Under the pieces are notes generated by a model that saw nothing but the letters and a program-made list of their open reading frames with translations, was not told the DNA's origin and searched no databases. This document shows, piece by piece, positions 1 through 6,639 of a stretch of DNA of 11,272 bases (its first letter is position 1; every line of letters begins with the position of its first letter). Origin of the DNA: Verrucomicrobiota bacterium (GTDB lineage Bacteria > Verrucomicrobiota > Verrucomicrobiia > Limisphaerales > JADLHS01); the NCBI GenBank assembly GCA_004297495.1, contig SCTL01000203.1, positions 1 through 11,272 of the forward strand. Reading direction: 5' to 3'. The position numbers and the translations under genes are program-made.

Positions 1-1165
1 GGTGTTTCGCAATCGTCAATCCCGCCTGGCGATAGCGCGCGGCCTCTTTCATCCGTTTGGTCGCCGACAGATGATTTCCGAACCGGATCAATCCCTGTGC
101 CGCGATCACCGCCGCCGAGCTGTCCACCGGCTCGTGCGGATTGAACGGGTCCGCGCGGCGATTCATCCAATCGCCGAGCCGGTGCAGGCCGGGCGCGCCA
201 TCGTCCCAATACGGGATCCCGTCCACCGGCGTCCGCTCGATCCAGAAATCCGCAACCGCCGCCGCCACCTGCTCGAAGCGGCGCAGAATATTCTTCGCGC
301 CGCCCGCCGCCTTCAACTCGTGGCCGGGAAGGGTCCGCAGAAATTCCAGCAACTCGGCGAACCCGCAGAGGATCCAGGCCTGGCCGCGCGTCCACGTGGA
401 AAACGGCGAGTAACCCTGCTGCGTGCTCGGGCAGCGATAGCTTCCGTCCTTGAGGTTGAAAATGCTTTCGTGAGCGACGCGGCCGCGAAGGTCGTACGCA
501 TCCCGGCCTTCCCCGAAATAGACGTTGTAGCGCGCGGTGGTTTCGGCGTGTTGCAGGGCGCGGTGCAGCAGGTTGATGGCGGCGTCTTTTTCGCCCATCA
601 ACGCGTGGCCCAGTTGATGGCTCACGACCAGCGCACGCATCGAGCGGATCGTGTCACTGAAAAGCGAGTGCGGGCCGTTGAACGAATACACATAGCCCGC
701 GCCGGGCGACAGTTGCGTCCAGCGCGCCGCCTGCACCGCGCCGGAAAGTTTCAGCGCGAGTTCGTAGAAATTCAGCTCCCATTCCTGGAGCGGGATTCGC
801 CCCTCGCACATCAGCCGATGCAGATTTCCGTAGGTGCTGACATTATTGAAGCCGTGATCATGCACGCCGACGTGCGAGATATGCGACGACATCCGCGCGA
901 CGGTGCGTTCGCGCGCCAGTTTGAGAAACGCCGCGTCCTCCGTGGCGTCGAACTGCAAAATCGCCGAGCCGAATTGGAATCCCTGCGTCCATTCCGTCCA
1001 GCCGCGCGAGGTGTATTTGCCGGCGACGGTGAACACGGGCGTACCTTTGGCGGGAAGCCAGGTTCGTTCGAGGGCCCTGATTTTCTGGGCGGAAAGTTCA
1101 AACAGCCAGCGCGTGTGCGGCAGCAGTTTTTGCGGAGTGATATGATGGTCAATTTTCAGGGCCAT
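1..1165 (-). CDS. GH88-type unsaturated glucuronyl hydrolase (3' end beyond window)
   Basis: Family GH88 enzymes hydrate the 4,5-unsaturated uronic acid at the non-reducing end of oligosaccharides made by polysaccharide lyases, releasing a keto-uronate. The reverse strand is open from ATG 1165 to the left edge, 388 codons with no stop, against a usual family length near 370-430, so little is missing. Visible family marks are WTEWTQGFQFG (residues 57-66), HDHGF (102-106), whose Asp103 fits the first catalytic Asp, SDTIRSM (170-176), whose Asp171 fits the second, WTRGQAWILCGFAEL (258-272) and DSSAAVIAAQGL (348-359). These match GH88 better than GH105, but the two families are related and the exact substrate is unproven. 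No signal peptide is seen, so it probably acts in the cytoplasm on imported unsaturated oligosaccharides. It lies 18 bp after the SDR stop, probably in one transcript. A long plus-strand open frame over the same bases is an antisense shadow. Confidence 0.9.
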   Translation of the reverse strand, partial: MALKIDHHITPQKLLPHTRWLFELSAQKIRALERTWLPAKGTPVFTVAGKYTSRGWTEWTQGFQFGSAILQFDATEDAAFLKLARERTVARMSSHISHVGVHDHGFNNVSTYGNLHRLMCEGRIPLQEWELNFYELALKLSGAVQAARWTQLSPGAGYVYSFNGPHSLFSDTIRSMRALVVSHQLGHALMGEKDAAINLLHRALQHAETTARYNVYFGEGRDAYDLRGRVAHESIFNLKDGSYRCPSTQQGYSPFSTWTRGQAWILCGFAELLEFLRTLPGHELKAAGGAKNILRRFEQVAAAVADFWIERTPVDGIPYWDDGAPGLHRLGDWMNRRADPFNPHEPVDSSAAVIAAQGLIRFGNHLSATKRMKEAARYRQAGLTIAKH

Positions 1166-1183
1166 GGTGATCGTGAAGTTGAA

Positions 1184-1975
1184 TCAGAGTGTTCGCAGAT
1201 GAAAACCGCCGTCCACGGAAATGACGTTGCCGGTTGAATACGGAAAACTTCCCCGCAGAACCGCCTCCACCGCGAGTCCCACATCTTCCGGCGCGCCCCA
1301 ACGCATTTGCGGCACGAGACCTTCGGCGATGAGCCTGTCGTATTTCTCCTTCACCCCCGCCGTCATGTCCGTGGCCATGATGCCGGGACGGATTTCAAAG
1401 ACCTGCACGCCCTCGCGCGCCAGCCGCGCGGCCCACAACTGCGCGGCCATCGCCAGACCGGCTTTCGAAAGACAATACTCGCCGCGGTTCACCGACGCCG
1501 TCTCCGCCGAGATTGACGTGACGAAAATCAATTTGTAACCGCCCGGCAAAAGACTCCGCCCCGGATGCGCCAGCCAATGCCGCGCCGCGAGTTGCGACAG
1601 GAAATAAGGCCCCTTGAGGTTGACCGCCATCACCTCTTCGTAACTGTGTTCGCTCGTGTCGGTGAGGTCGGCGCGCTGGCGGGGCGCCATGCCCGCGTTG
1701 TTGACGAGCGCGTCAAGCCCACCGAGTTTTTCCAGCGTCTGGCGGAACACTTCCTCACGCTCGGCACTCACGGACAAATCTCCCCGCACGGGGATGAACC
1801 GTTGGTCCGGGCTTGTGGCTAACGATTGGCAGAGCGTCACGGTTTGCTTCGCCGCATTTTCGTTGTTGGCAAAATGCACCGCCACGCTGAACCCCGAGCG
1901 GGCGCAACTTTGGGCGATGCCTCGCCCCAGGCCGCGGCTCGCGCCCGTGACCAGGACGACGGGAAGCTGTTTCAT
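1184..1975 (-). CDS. SDR-family NAD(P)-dependent oxidoreductase (FabG-like, probably sugar-acid dehydrogenase)
   Basis: This is a classical short-chain dehydrogenase/reductase of 263 residues, a normal length. The Rossmann motif is TGASRGLG (10-17), followed by NNAG (92-95), structural Asn119 in VNLKGP, Ser154 in FVTSIS, and Tyr167 with Lys171 in YCLSK, so the Asn-Ser-Tyr-Lys tetrad is complete. RPGIM (196-200) and the C-terminal SVDGG are typical. Such proteins are often named 3-ketoacyl-ACP reductase by similarity. Next to a GH88 enzyme and deoxyhexose genes it more plausibly oxidises a sugar-acid or keto-deoxy-sugar intermediate (2-keto-3-deoxy-fuconate or KduD-like), which is inference. 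ATG 1975 is chosen because MKQLPVVLVTG puts the first beta strand right at the N-terminus. ATG 1984 (GGAGG about 13 bp upstream) and 2017 are alternatives. It is divergent from the AraC regulator and probably leads the operon with GH88. Confidence 0.88.
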   Translation of the reverse strand: MKQLPVVLVTGASRGLGRGIAQSCARSGFSVAVHFANNENAAKQTVTLCQSLATSPDQRFIPVRGDLSVSAEREEVFRQTLEKLGGLDALVNNAGMAPRQRADLTDTSEHSYEEVMAVNLKGPYFLSQLAARHWLAHPGRSLLPGGYKLIFVTSISAETASVNRGEYCLSKAGLAMAAQLWAARLAREGVQVFEIRPGIMATDMTAGVKEKYDRLIAEGLVPQMRWGAPEDVGLAVEAVLRGSFPYSTGNVISVDGGFHLRTL

Positions 1976-2029
1976 GAGTGTCATCTTACCGTTCGCGCCT
2001 CCGGAGCGGGAGGACAAAAGCCGCCATGA

Positions 2030-2077
2030 CTAGCACTAAAACGACATTGTTTAATGCTAGAGCCGTGGTTTAATGCC
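2030..2077. promoter_or_regulatory. Candidate operator in the SDR/AraC divergent region
   Basis: CTAGCACTAAA (2030-2040) and TTTAATGCTAG (2050-2060) form an 11-bp inverted repeat with one mismatch around a 9-bp spacer. TTTAATGC recurs in direct orientation at 2069-2076, 19 bp after the first copy. This AT-rich block stands out in GC-rich DNA between divergent genes, and AraC proteins typically bind such half-sites, so it may control both the SDR-GH88 operon and the regulator itself. TTTAAT at 2069-2074 could also serve as a -10 box with TTGTTT at 2047-2052 (16-bp gap). Binding is inferred. Confidence 0.5.
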
Positions 2078-2086
2078 ACCGCTTCA

Positions 2087-2947
2087 ATGAAGAAATATCA
2101 ACCGCTGTTGCTGCAGAAGCTCGCCATCCGGGTTCCCGGCTTGCACATCCGGCGGCTGGCTCTGCACCGTCACCTGCCGGAAACGGCGGACATTCGTCCC
2201 CATGCCCACAAGTTTTTTCAGTGCCTGGTTTATCTGGGAGGCCAGGGCCAGCAGCAAATTCAAGCTGCGGCTTATCCCGTCAAGTCGGGAACGGCGGTGT
2301 TCTTGCCGCCGCGGGTGCAGCACGCCTTTCACCGGCTGGCAACCCGGCGACCCCTCTGTCTGCTTGTGGATTTCGACTGGCGACGGGCGCCGCGCCGCAC
2401 CGCGCAGATTGCGACCTTGCCGCAATCGTCGTTGCTCGAGGTGCGACAACAACTGGCCGAAATCTCCCGCCTGCAATCGCTGGCCGGCGGTTCGCCTCCC
2501 CTGTTGATGAGCGCCATGATCCTGAAGCTCTTGAACGCGATTCTCCGCGGCCTGTCGCTCGCCGGTCAGCATCCGCAGGTTCTGGCGTCCGTGGTCTCAC
2601 ACAAGTTGGAAAAGTTGCTGGCCTCGCCGGATTCCGCCGGTTTGCGCCTCCGTGAACTGGCTCGCGCCGCCGGCTATCAGCATGACTACCTGAATCGCCT
2701 GCTGAAATCCCATTCGGGCCTGACGATGGGCCAGTTGCGTTCCCGCCGGTTGTTGGCCCGGTCGCAGCAACTGCTCAGACAACCGGGTTCAGTCGCGACC
2801 GTAGCCTCCGGCGTCGGTTTTTTGGATCCCAACTATTTTGCCCGCTGGTTCCGCAAGCAGACCGGCATGTCCCCAAGCCATTGGCGGCGCGTTTCAATTG
2901 CGGGCCTGAACCGGGGCGGGCTTGGCTCGGCCACGGCCACCGTGTGA
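2087..2947 (+). CDS. AraC-family transcriptional regulator with cupin-like sensor half
   Basis: This is probably the local activator or repressor of the surrounding sugar genes. Residue numbers here count from the upstream ATG at 2054. The N-terminal half holds a cupin-like pocket with HAHKFFQ (50-56) and a strand ending in FLPPRVQHAF (83-92), the pattern of AraC_binding domains that sense sugars. The C-terminal half holds two helix-turn-helices, LRLRELARAAGYQHDYLNRL (197-216) and SVATVASGVGFLDPNYFARW (246-265), then FRKQTGMSPSHWRR, the AraC signature. Length is 286-297 residues, normal for the family. ATG 2087 (MKKYQPLLL) is preferred because ATG 2054 lies inside the inverted-repeat operator. 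Neither start has a clear Shine-Dalgarno site, so the choice is uncertain. It is divergent from the SDR and upstream of the reductase in the same direction. Confidence 0.87.
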   Translation: MKKYQPLLLQKLAIRVPGLHIRRLALHRHLPETADIRPHAHKFFQCLVYLGGQGQQQIQAAAYPVKSGTAVFLPPRVQHAFHRLATRRPLCLLVDFDWRRAPRRTAQIATLPQSSLLEVRQQLAEISRLQSLAGGSPPLLMSAMILKLLNAILRGLSLAGQHPQVLASVVSHKLEKLLASPDSAGLRLRELARAAGYQHDYLNRLLKSHSGLTMGQLRSRRLLARSQQLLRQPGSVATVASGVGFLDPNYFARWFRKQTGMSPSHWRRVSIAGLNRGGLGSATATV

Positions 2948-3100
2948 GAATAAACCGGTGACTGCTTCAGTTGATCGGCGATGTGCATCTCAAATCCGCC
3001 CCCGCCTTCTCCGAACTGGCCTTGCCAAAGCTGATGCCAAGTCGCGAGCCACGTGACACCGGCTAAATTTTTCTTTGTCGCAGAACGGAACTCGCATTGA

Positions 3101-4198
3101 ATGTCCGCCGTGCAGCATCGCGTCATCGGCAACACCGGCGTGCAACTTCCCCCGATCGTTTTCGGCACGAGTTGCCTCGGCAATCTTTATGAAGTCGTGG
3201 CCGACGACGTGAAGGCCGCCATCTGCCGCAATTGGTTCAGCGCCGTCCCCTGCCCCGTGGCGCTTGATTCCGCCGGCAAATACGGCGCGGGCATGGCACT
3301 CGAAGTCATGGGCCGTAATTTGCGCGCGCTCAAAATCAAACCGGAACAAGTCGTCATCAGCAACAAGCTCGGTTGGTATCAAATTCCGTTGCGCGGAACT
3401 GAACCGACGTTCGAGCCGGGCGCGTGGGCCGGACTCACGCATGACGCGGAGCAACGCATTTCGCGCGAAGGCATCGCCGCGTGCTGGGAACAAGGCTGTG
3501 AATTGCTTGGCGGTTATGTGCCGCAAATGGTTTCGGTTCACGATCCGGATGAATATCTCGCCGCCGCGAAATCGCAACCGGAACGCGAGCAACGACGCGG
3601 TGAAATCCTCGACGCTTACGAAGTGCTTTTTCAACTCAAGCTCGTCGGGCAAACCAAAGCCGTCGGCATCGGCTCGAAAGACTGGCGCGTCATCCGCGAT
3701 CTCGCGCGCGACATTTCGTTCGATTGGGTGATGCTCGCTTGCAGCTTCACGATTCTGGAACACCCGCCGGAACTGCTCGAGTTCATCGCCGAACTGAATC
3801 AGCGCGGCGTGTTCATCATCAACTCAGCCGTCTTCCACGCCGGCTTTCTCACCGGCGGAAAGTTTTTCGATTACCGCGTGCTCTCGCCAGACAACAAAGA
3901 CGATGCGCCACTGTTCGTGTGGCGCGAAAAGTTTTTTGCGCTCTGCCAGAAACACGACGTCGCGCCCGCCGCCGCGTGTGTGCAGTTCAGCATGTCTGCG
4001 CCGGGAATTTTCTCCGTGGCCCTCAACACGGGCAACCCCAAGCGCATCGCCGAAAACGCCGCGATGGCCACGACGCGATTGCCAGACGCTTTCTGGCGCG
4101 AACTAAAATCGGCGGGCTTGATCAGCGCGGGCTATCCGTATCTGGGCCGCACCTCTGAGAAGCACCACGATTGTCCCGGAGGGACAAAACGTGAATAG
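3101..4198 (+). CDS. Aldo/keto reductase, L-fucose / D-threo-aldose 1-dehydrogenase type
   Basis: Enzymes of this AKR group oxidise the anomeric carbon of an aldose such as L-fucose to the lactone with NAD(P), in the cytoplasm. The start reads HRVIGNTGVQLPPIVFGTSCLG, the usual AKR first strands. The catalytic tetrad can be placed at Asp56 and Tyr61 in LDSAGKYG, Lys89 in SNKLG and His147 in SVHDPDEY. The HDPD form is typical of fucose and pyridoxal dehydrogenases. GIGSKDW (189-195) and the late SVALNTGNPKRIAENA segment fit the cofactor end of the barrel. ATG 3101 follows GGAA at a loose spacing. The product, the lactone, is the substrate class of the next gene. The last nine residues (357-365) and the stop lie inside a repeat cluster, so the family-like protein ends near residue 356. 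Substrate (fucose, rhamnose or other) is not determined. Confidence 0.88.
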   Translation: MSAVQHRVIGNTGVQLPPIVFGTSCLGNLYEVVADDVKAAICRNWFSAVPCPVALDSAGKYGAGMALEVMGRNLRALKIKPEQVVISNKLGWYQIPLRGTEPTFEPGAWAGLTHDAEQRISREGIAACWEQGCELLGGYVPQMVSVHDPDEYLAAAKSQPEREQRRGEILDAYEVLFQLKLVGQTKAVGIGSKDWRVIRDLARDISFDWVMLACSFTILEHPPELLEFIAELNQRGVFIINSAVFHAGFLTGGKFFDYRVLSPDNKDDAPLFVWREKFFALCQKHDVAPAAACVQFSMSAPGIFSVALNTGNPKRIAENAAMATTRLPDAFWRELKSAGLISAGYPYLGRTSEKHHDCPGGTKRE

Positions 4199-4322
4199 CC
4201 GTGGGTGCAACCCACGGTTCGAGACGCAGGACCAGTTCGACCCCGAAGGGGTCGCACCTTTCCACGATCAGCTTCCGTGGGTTGCACCCACGGCTATTCA
4301 AGTTCGGCCTCTTCGAGGCCGA
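4171..4322. repeat. REP/BIME-like cluster of five triloop hairpins
   Basis: Five perfect palindromes with three-base loops follow one another: TTGTCCC-GGA-GGGACAA (4171-4187), CCGTGGGT-GCA-ACCCACGG (4199-4217), CGACCCC-GAA-GGGGTCG (4238-4254), CCGTGGGT-TGC-ACCCACGG (4275-4293) and TCGGCCTC-TTC-GAGGCCGA (4304-4322). Stems are 7-8 bp. Such arrays resemble repetitive extragenic palindromes mobilised by REP-associated (Y1, TnpA-REP) tyrosine transposases. No transposase lies in the window. The cluster fills most of the gap between the reductase and lactonase genes and may shape the transcript between them. Confidence 0.75.
4192..4300. repeat. Perfect 26-bp inverted repeat bounding the core of the hairpin cluster
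   Basis: Positions 4192-4217 are the exact reverse complement of 4275-4300. Each arm contains TGAATAG next to a self-complementary CCGTGGGT...ACCCACGG hairpin, so the DNA can form either two small hairpins or one long stem around a 57-bp loop that itself holds a hairpin (4238-4254). The left arm contains the TAG stop of the reductase gene (4196-4198). This fits one mobile palindromic unit (BIME-like) inserted at the 3' end of that gene. Confidence 0.75.
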
Positions 4323-4368
4323 CGATTTGCGGGCGCGATGAAGACGCACATAGACCTCGGTTGAACCC

Positions 4369-5196
4369 ATGAAGATTGATTCCCACCACCACTTTTGGCG
4401 TTACACCGTCGAGGACTACGGCTGGATTGACGACGCGATGGACGACATCCGCCGCGACTTTCTGCCGGAGCATCTGCACCTGACCATCGTCAAGGCGGGC
4501 GTGGACGCGGTGATTTCAGTCCAGGCCCGCCAGACCATCGAAGAGACCACGTGGCTGCTCGAACTCGCCAGGCAAAATAAATTCATCCACGGCGTTGTGG
4601 GCTGGGTGCCGTTGGTGGAGGCAGATGTCTCGAAACACCTGGAGAAGTTCGTCGCCAACCCCAAGTTCAAATCCGTTCGTCACGTCGTGCAAGGCGAGCC
4701 GGACCCGAATTTTATTTTGCGCGAGGATTTCAACCACGGCATCCGCGCGTTGCGGCCGTTCGATCTCGCCTACGATATTCTCATCTTCGAGCATCAACTG
4801 CCCAAGACCATCGCCTTTGTGGACCGGCATCCGGAGCAACGCTTCATCGTGGATCATCTCGCCAAACCGCGCGTCAAGGCCGGCGTGCTTTCTCCGTGGC
4901 GCGAAAACCTGCGCGAACTGGCGCGGCGGCCCAACGTCTGGTGCAAACTTTCCGGCGCCGTCACCGAAGCCGACTATCACGCCTGGACCGAGGAGAGCCT
5001 CCAGCCGTATCTCGAAACGGCGCTGGAGATTTTCGGCGCGGATCGGTTGATGTTCGGCAGCGATTGGCCGGTCTGCCTCGTCGCCTGCGAATATCGTCGC
5101 TGGGTGGACCTCGTCGGACGCTTCATCGCCAGACTTTCGCCGGACGAACAGGAAAAATTCTGGCACACCAACGCCCGGATGGCTTATCGGTGCTGA
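4369..5196 (+). CDS. Amidohydrolase family 2 (COG3618), L-fuconolactonase-like
   Basis: Family members hydrolyse sugar-acid lactones such as L-fucono-, L-rhamnono- or galactaro-lactones, or related compounds, in the cytoplasm. The protein is 275 residues, the usual length, and folds as a metal-dependent TIM barrel. Visible marks are DSHHHFWRY (4-12), with the metal His pair on strand 1, GWVPL (78-82), VRHVVQGEPDPNFI (103-116), VDHLAKP (161-167) with His163, and MFGSDWPV (228-235) with Asp232, the strand-8 metal and catalytic Asp. These are characteristic of the fuconolactonase group. It follows the aldose dehydrogenase by 170 bp, which fits oxidation followed by lactone opening. The end is odd: it stops as ARMAYRC, while a near copy of the 3' end 361 bp downstream ends AYRLNSK, more like family members. 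The present stop may come from the insertion that starts just after it. Confidence 0.87.
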   Translation: MKIDSHHHFWRYTVEDYGWIDDAMDDIRRDFLPEHLHLTIVKAGVDAVISVQARQTIEETTWLLELARQNKFIHGVVGWVPLVEADVSKHLEKFVANPKFKSVRHVVQGEPDPNFILREDFNHGIRALRPFDLAYDILIFEHQLPKTIAFVDRHPEQRFIVDHLAKPRVKAGVLSPWRENLRELARRPNVWCKLSGAVTEADYHAWTEESLQPYLETALEIFGADRLMFGSDWPVCLVACEYRRWVDLVGRFIARLSPDEQEKFWHTNARMAYRC

Positions 5197-5463
5197 CGTA
5201 CAACGAAGAAAGTATCTACCGGGTCAACGCGACAGCTCGGTGAAAGAGCGGTGGAGGGCCACCGCACTCCACGACGCTGGCGCGTTTTCCAACCATCTCC
5301 GAACCGCGCGAAGCGTCCGGGAGTGCGCCAGTCCTCTGGCGCTTCGGGACAGGTGATGGAAGTCAACGCGCGGGCGCGAGGATTGACGTAGCGGCGACTC
5401 GGCAGAGCGCCGCCATTGGGAATTCAGTTTGCGGCGGTCTGCCGACGCGCCGTTACGAGGTTC
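5190..5463. repeat. Mosaic palindromic element inserted after the lactonase gene
   Basis: No credible gene is present here. Two structured modules are visible. The first (about 5232-5361) contains hairpins GCGGTGG-AGGG-CCACCGC (5248-5265) and GCGCCAG-TCCT-CTGGCGC (5325-5342), plus GCACTCC paired at a distance with GGAGTGC. It is flanked by the 9-bp direct repeat GTCAACGCG (5223-5231 and 5362-5370), which could be a target-site duplication. The second is a long hairpin at 5400-5444, CGGCAGA...TCTGCCG, whose stem continues inward with one mismatch. The whole looks like non-autonomous interspersed repeats nested together. I recognise the style from Verrucomicrobiota but cannot name a family. Confidence 0.6.
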
Positions 5464-5566
5464 GGTGGAACTCGTCGGACGCTTCAGCGCCAGACTTTCG
5501 CCGGAGGAACAGGAAAAGTTCTGGCACACCAACGCCCGGAAGGCTTATCGCCTCAATTCAAAATGA
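5464..5566 (+). pseudogene. Duplicated 3' fragment of the lactonase gene
   Basis: Positions 5464-5550 repeat 5103-5189 with 5 mismatches in 87 bases (94% identity), at an offset of 361 bp. Read in frame it gives VELVGRFSARLSPEEQEKFW, then HTNARKAYRLNSK and a stop at 5564-5566. Four of the five differences change the residue. Unlike the intact gene's end (MAYRC), this copy ends in a natural family-like AYRL tail, so it may be the original gene end displaced by the insertion. It has no start of its own and is not expected to make a protein. Confidence 0.8.
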
Positions 5567-5626
5567 TGGTGACGCTACTCCGACTTTGAATTGGTTTCGT
5601 TACTGTAGAGTGACACCATTACAACC

Positions 5627-5645
5627 AACGAGGATCAACCTCGTT
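5627..5645 (-). terminator. Weak terminator-like hairpin after the unknown secreted protein gene
   Basis: AACGAGG and CCTCGTT form a perfect 7-bp stem around a 5-base loop. On the minus strand the stem begins within the TAA stop and is followed by TTGGTTGT, not a true U tract. It could end transcription of the minus-strand gene at 5644-6639, but the evidence is modest. Confidence 0.4.
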
Positions 5646-6639
5646 AAGGTTCTTTGGCTGCGCTGAAAACCATTTCAGGTGAAAGATTCCATGACTTGAG
5701 ATAAGCGTTGATATAAGACTCGTCCGCTTTCTCGCGCCGCAAGCGTTGGAGATAGGAAATCTTCCAAGAATTCGCTGCCCGCAATTGTTCGTCCGTCAGT
5801 GGTTCGGTCAAAAGACTTGGCTTTACAGTTTGGCGGCCAATCCAGTTCGTGAGAACTGATGCGTTAGCGGCGGCGAATGGTACAATCTGTGTCGTGTACT
5901 CATTTCGCTGTTTCATGACGTAGGTCCAGAACAAAGCCTCCTCTGTGAAAGCCTCAGCGGGATAGTTCCTCTTGAGGGGGTCACTTCTGATAAACGCTTT
6001 TATCTGCTCGACGTCGTTAGAATTCAAGTTCACCAACTTGCCCGTTCCATAGAATTCTTTCGCAGCACGTTGCTGTTCTCGCTCGATTTCGTCCGGGGGC
6101 ATCGGGTGCGTCTTGACGAAGTAATCCCAAAAGGCCGCCTCCCTGTCGCTCTGGTGATAATCCAAATATGACCCGAGTACAACGCTTGAAGACGAAGCTA
6201 CATCGTTTGTGGAAAGGCCAAAGAATTTCGGATCTTCATAGGGAATTGGCGGGTAGAAGCGACCATGCCGTCGCGCTGCTTTTCTGGCGGAAACGCTAAA
6301 CCAAACAACCCTGTCCTTCCAGAATTCCGCTCGATTTAGTTGCTTACCCCACCAAGTCGCTTGCTGCGCCAGATGCCAGTCCGTGTCATCCGCGTCCTCC
6401 GGCACCTCACCGTTCTTTTCCAGCCAATTTAACCTTTCTTCACGTGACATCTGGTTTCGTAGGGGCAGTGCCGCCATGTTCGTTGGCCTCGACTCCGGAA
6501 ATTTGGCGTGCGGTTGCAGAGAGTTACTCGCGCTGGCATCGGGCGTTGTGGCGGTCTGTTTCCTCTCTCCCGCGAATAGACACAATGCCACTAAGACGAC
6601 TACCGCACAGGCCAACACACGCATAATCGCACGCTTCAT
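5644..6639 (-). CDS. Hypothetical exported or membrane-anchored protein
   Basis: I do not recognise a family for this 331-residue protein. Residues 1-24 (MKRAIM, then a run of Val, Ala and Leu, ending LCLFAG) form a signal peptide or single N-terminal anchor. Cys20 is not in a good lipobox. A Ser/Thr/Pro/Ala-rich linker (about 28-60) follows. The rest is soluble, rich in charged and aromatic residues and probably helical. Two similar short segments, EAAFWDYFVKTHP (about 168-180) and EALFWTYVMKQR, hint at a weak internal repeat. No catalytic motif is evident. Base composition looks less GC-rich than the flanking genes, and its strand differs from the sugar genes on both sides, so it may be a later arrival. 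ATG 6639 has no clear Shine-Dalgarno site but places the hydrophobic segment at the N-terminus. Real coding status is likely but unproven. Confidence 0.65.
   Translation of the reverse strand: MKRAIMRVLACAVVVLVALCLFAGERKQTATTPDASASNSLQPHAKFPESRPTNMAALPLRNQMSREERLNWLEKNGEVPEDADDTDWHLAQQATWWGKQLNRAEFWKDRVVWFSVSARKAARRHGRFYPPIPYEDPKFFGLSTNDVASSSSVVLGSYLDYHQSDREAAFWDYFVKTHPMPPDEIEREQQRAAKEFYGTGKLVNLNSNDVEQIKAFIRSDPLKRNYPAEAFTEEALFWTYVMKQRNEYTTQIVPFAAANASVLTNWIGRQTVKPSLLTEPLTDEQLRAANSWKISYLQRLRREKADESYINAYLKSWNLSPEMVFSAAKEP

Noticed and set aside
2..1237. Long plus-strand open frame of 411 codons opposite the GH88 gene
   Set aside because: It is Arg/Ala-rich without family motifs, while the opposite strand carries a clear GH88 protein with catalytic Asp motifs. 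It is an antisense shadow typical of high-GC DNA.
2948..3100. Possible gene remnant on the minus strand reading LWQGQFGEGGGGFEMHIADQ in the gap before the reductase
   Set aside because: It looks protein-like but is too short, has no start or family I can name, and is followed by frame noise inside the regulator gene. A translated search of this 150-bp gap would settle it.
2990..3763. Minus-strand open frame of 257 codons over the first part of the aldo/keto reductase
   Set aside because: The plus strand has a complete AKR with its catalytic tetrad. The antisense frame has no recognisable domain.
4171..4322. CRISPR array or riboswitch reading of the hairpin cluster
   Set aside because: The stems differ in sequence, there are no regular direct repeats and spacers, and no conserved riboswitch core is visible. 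REP-like palindromes explain it better.
5184..5532. Small minus-strand open frames across the mosaic repeat
   Set aside because: They consist of antisense readings of hairpins and of the duplicated lactonase end, with no motif. The DNA is better explained as repeats.
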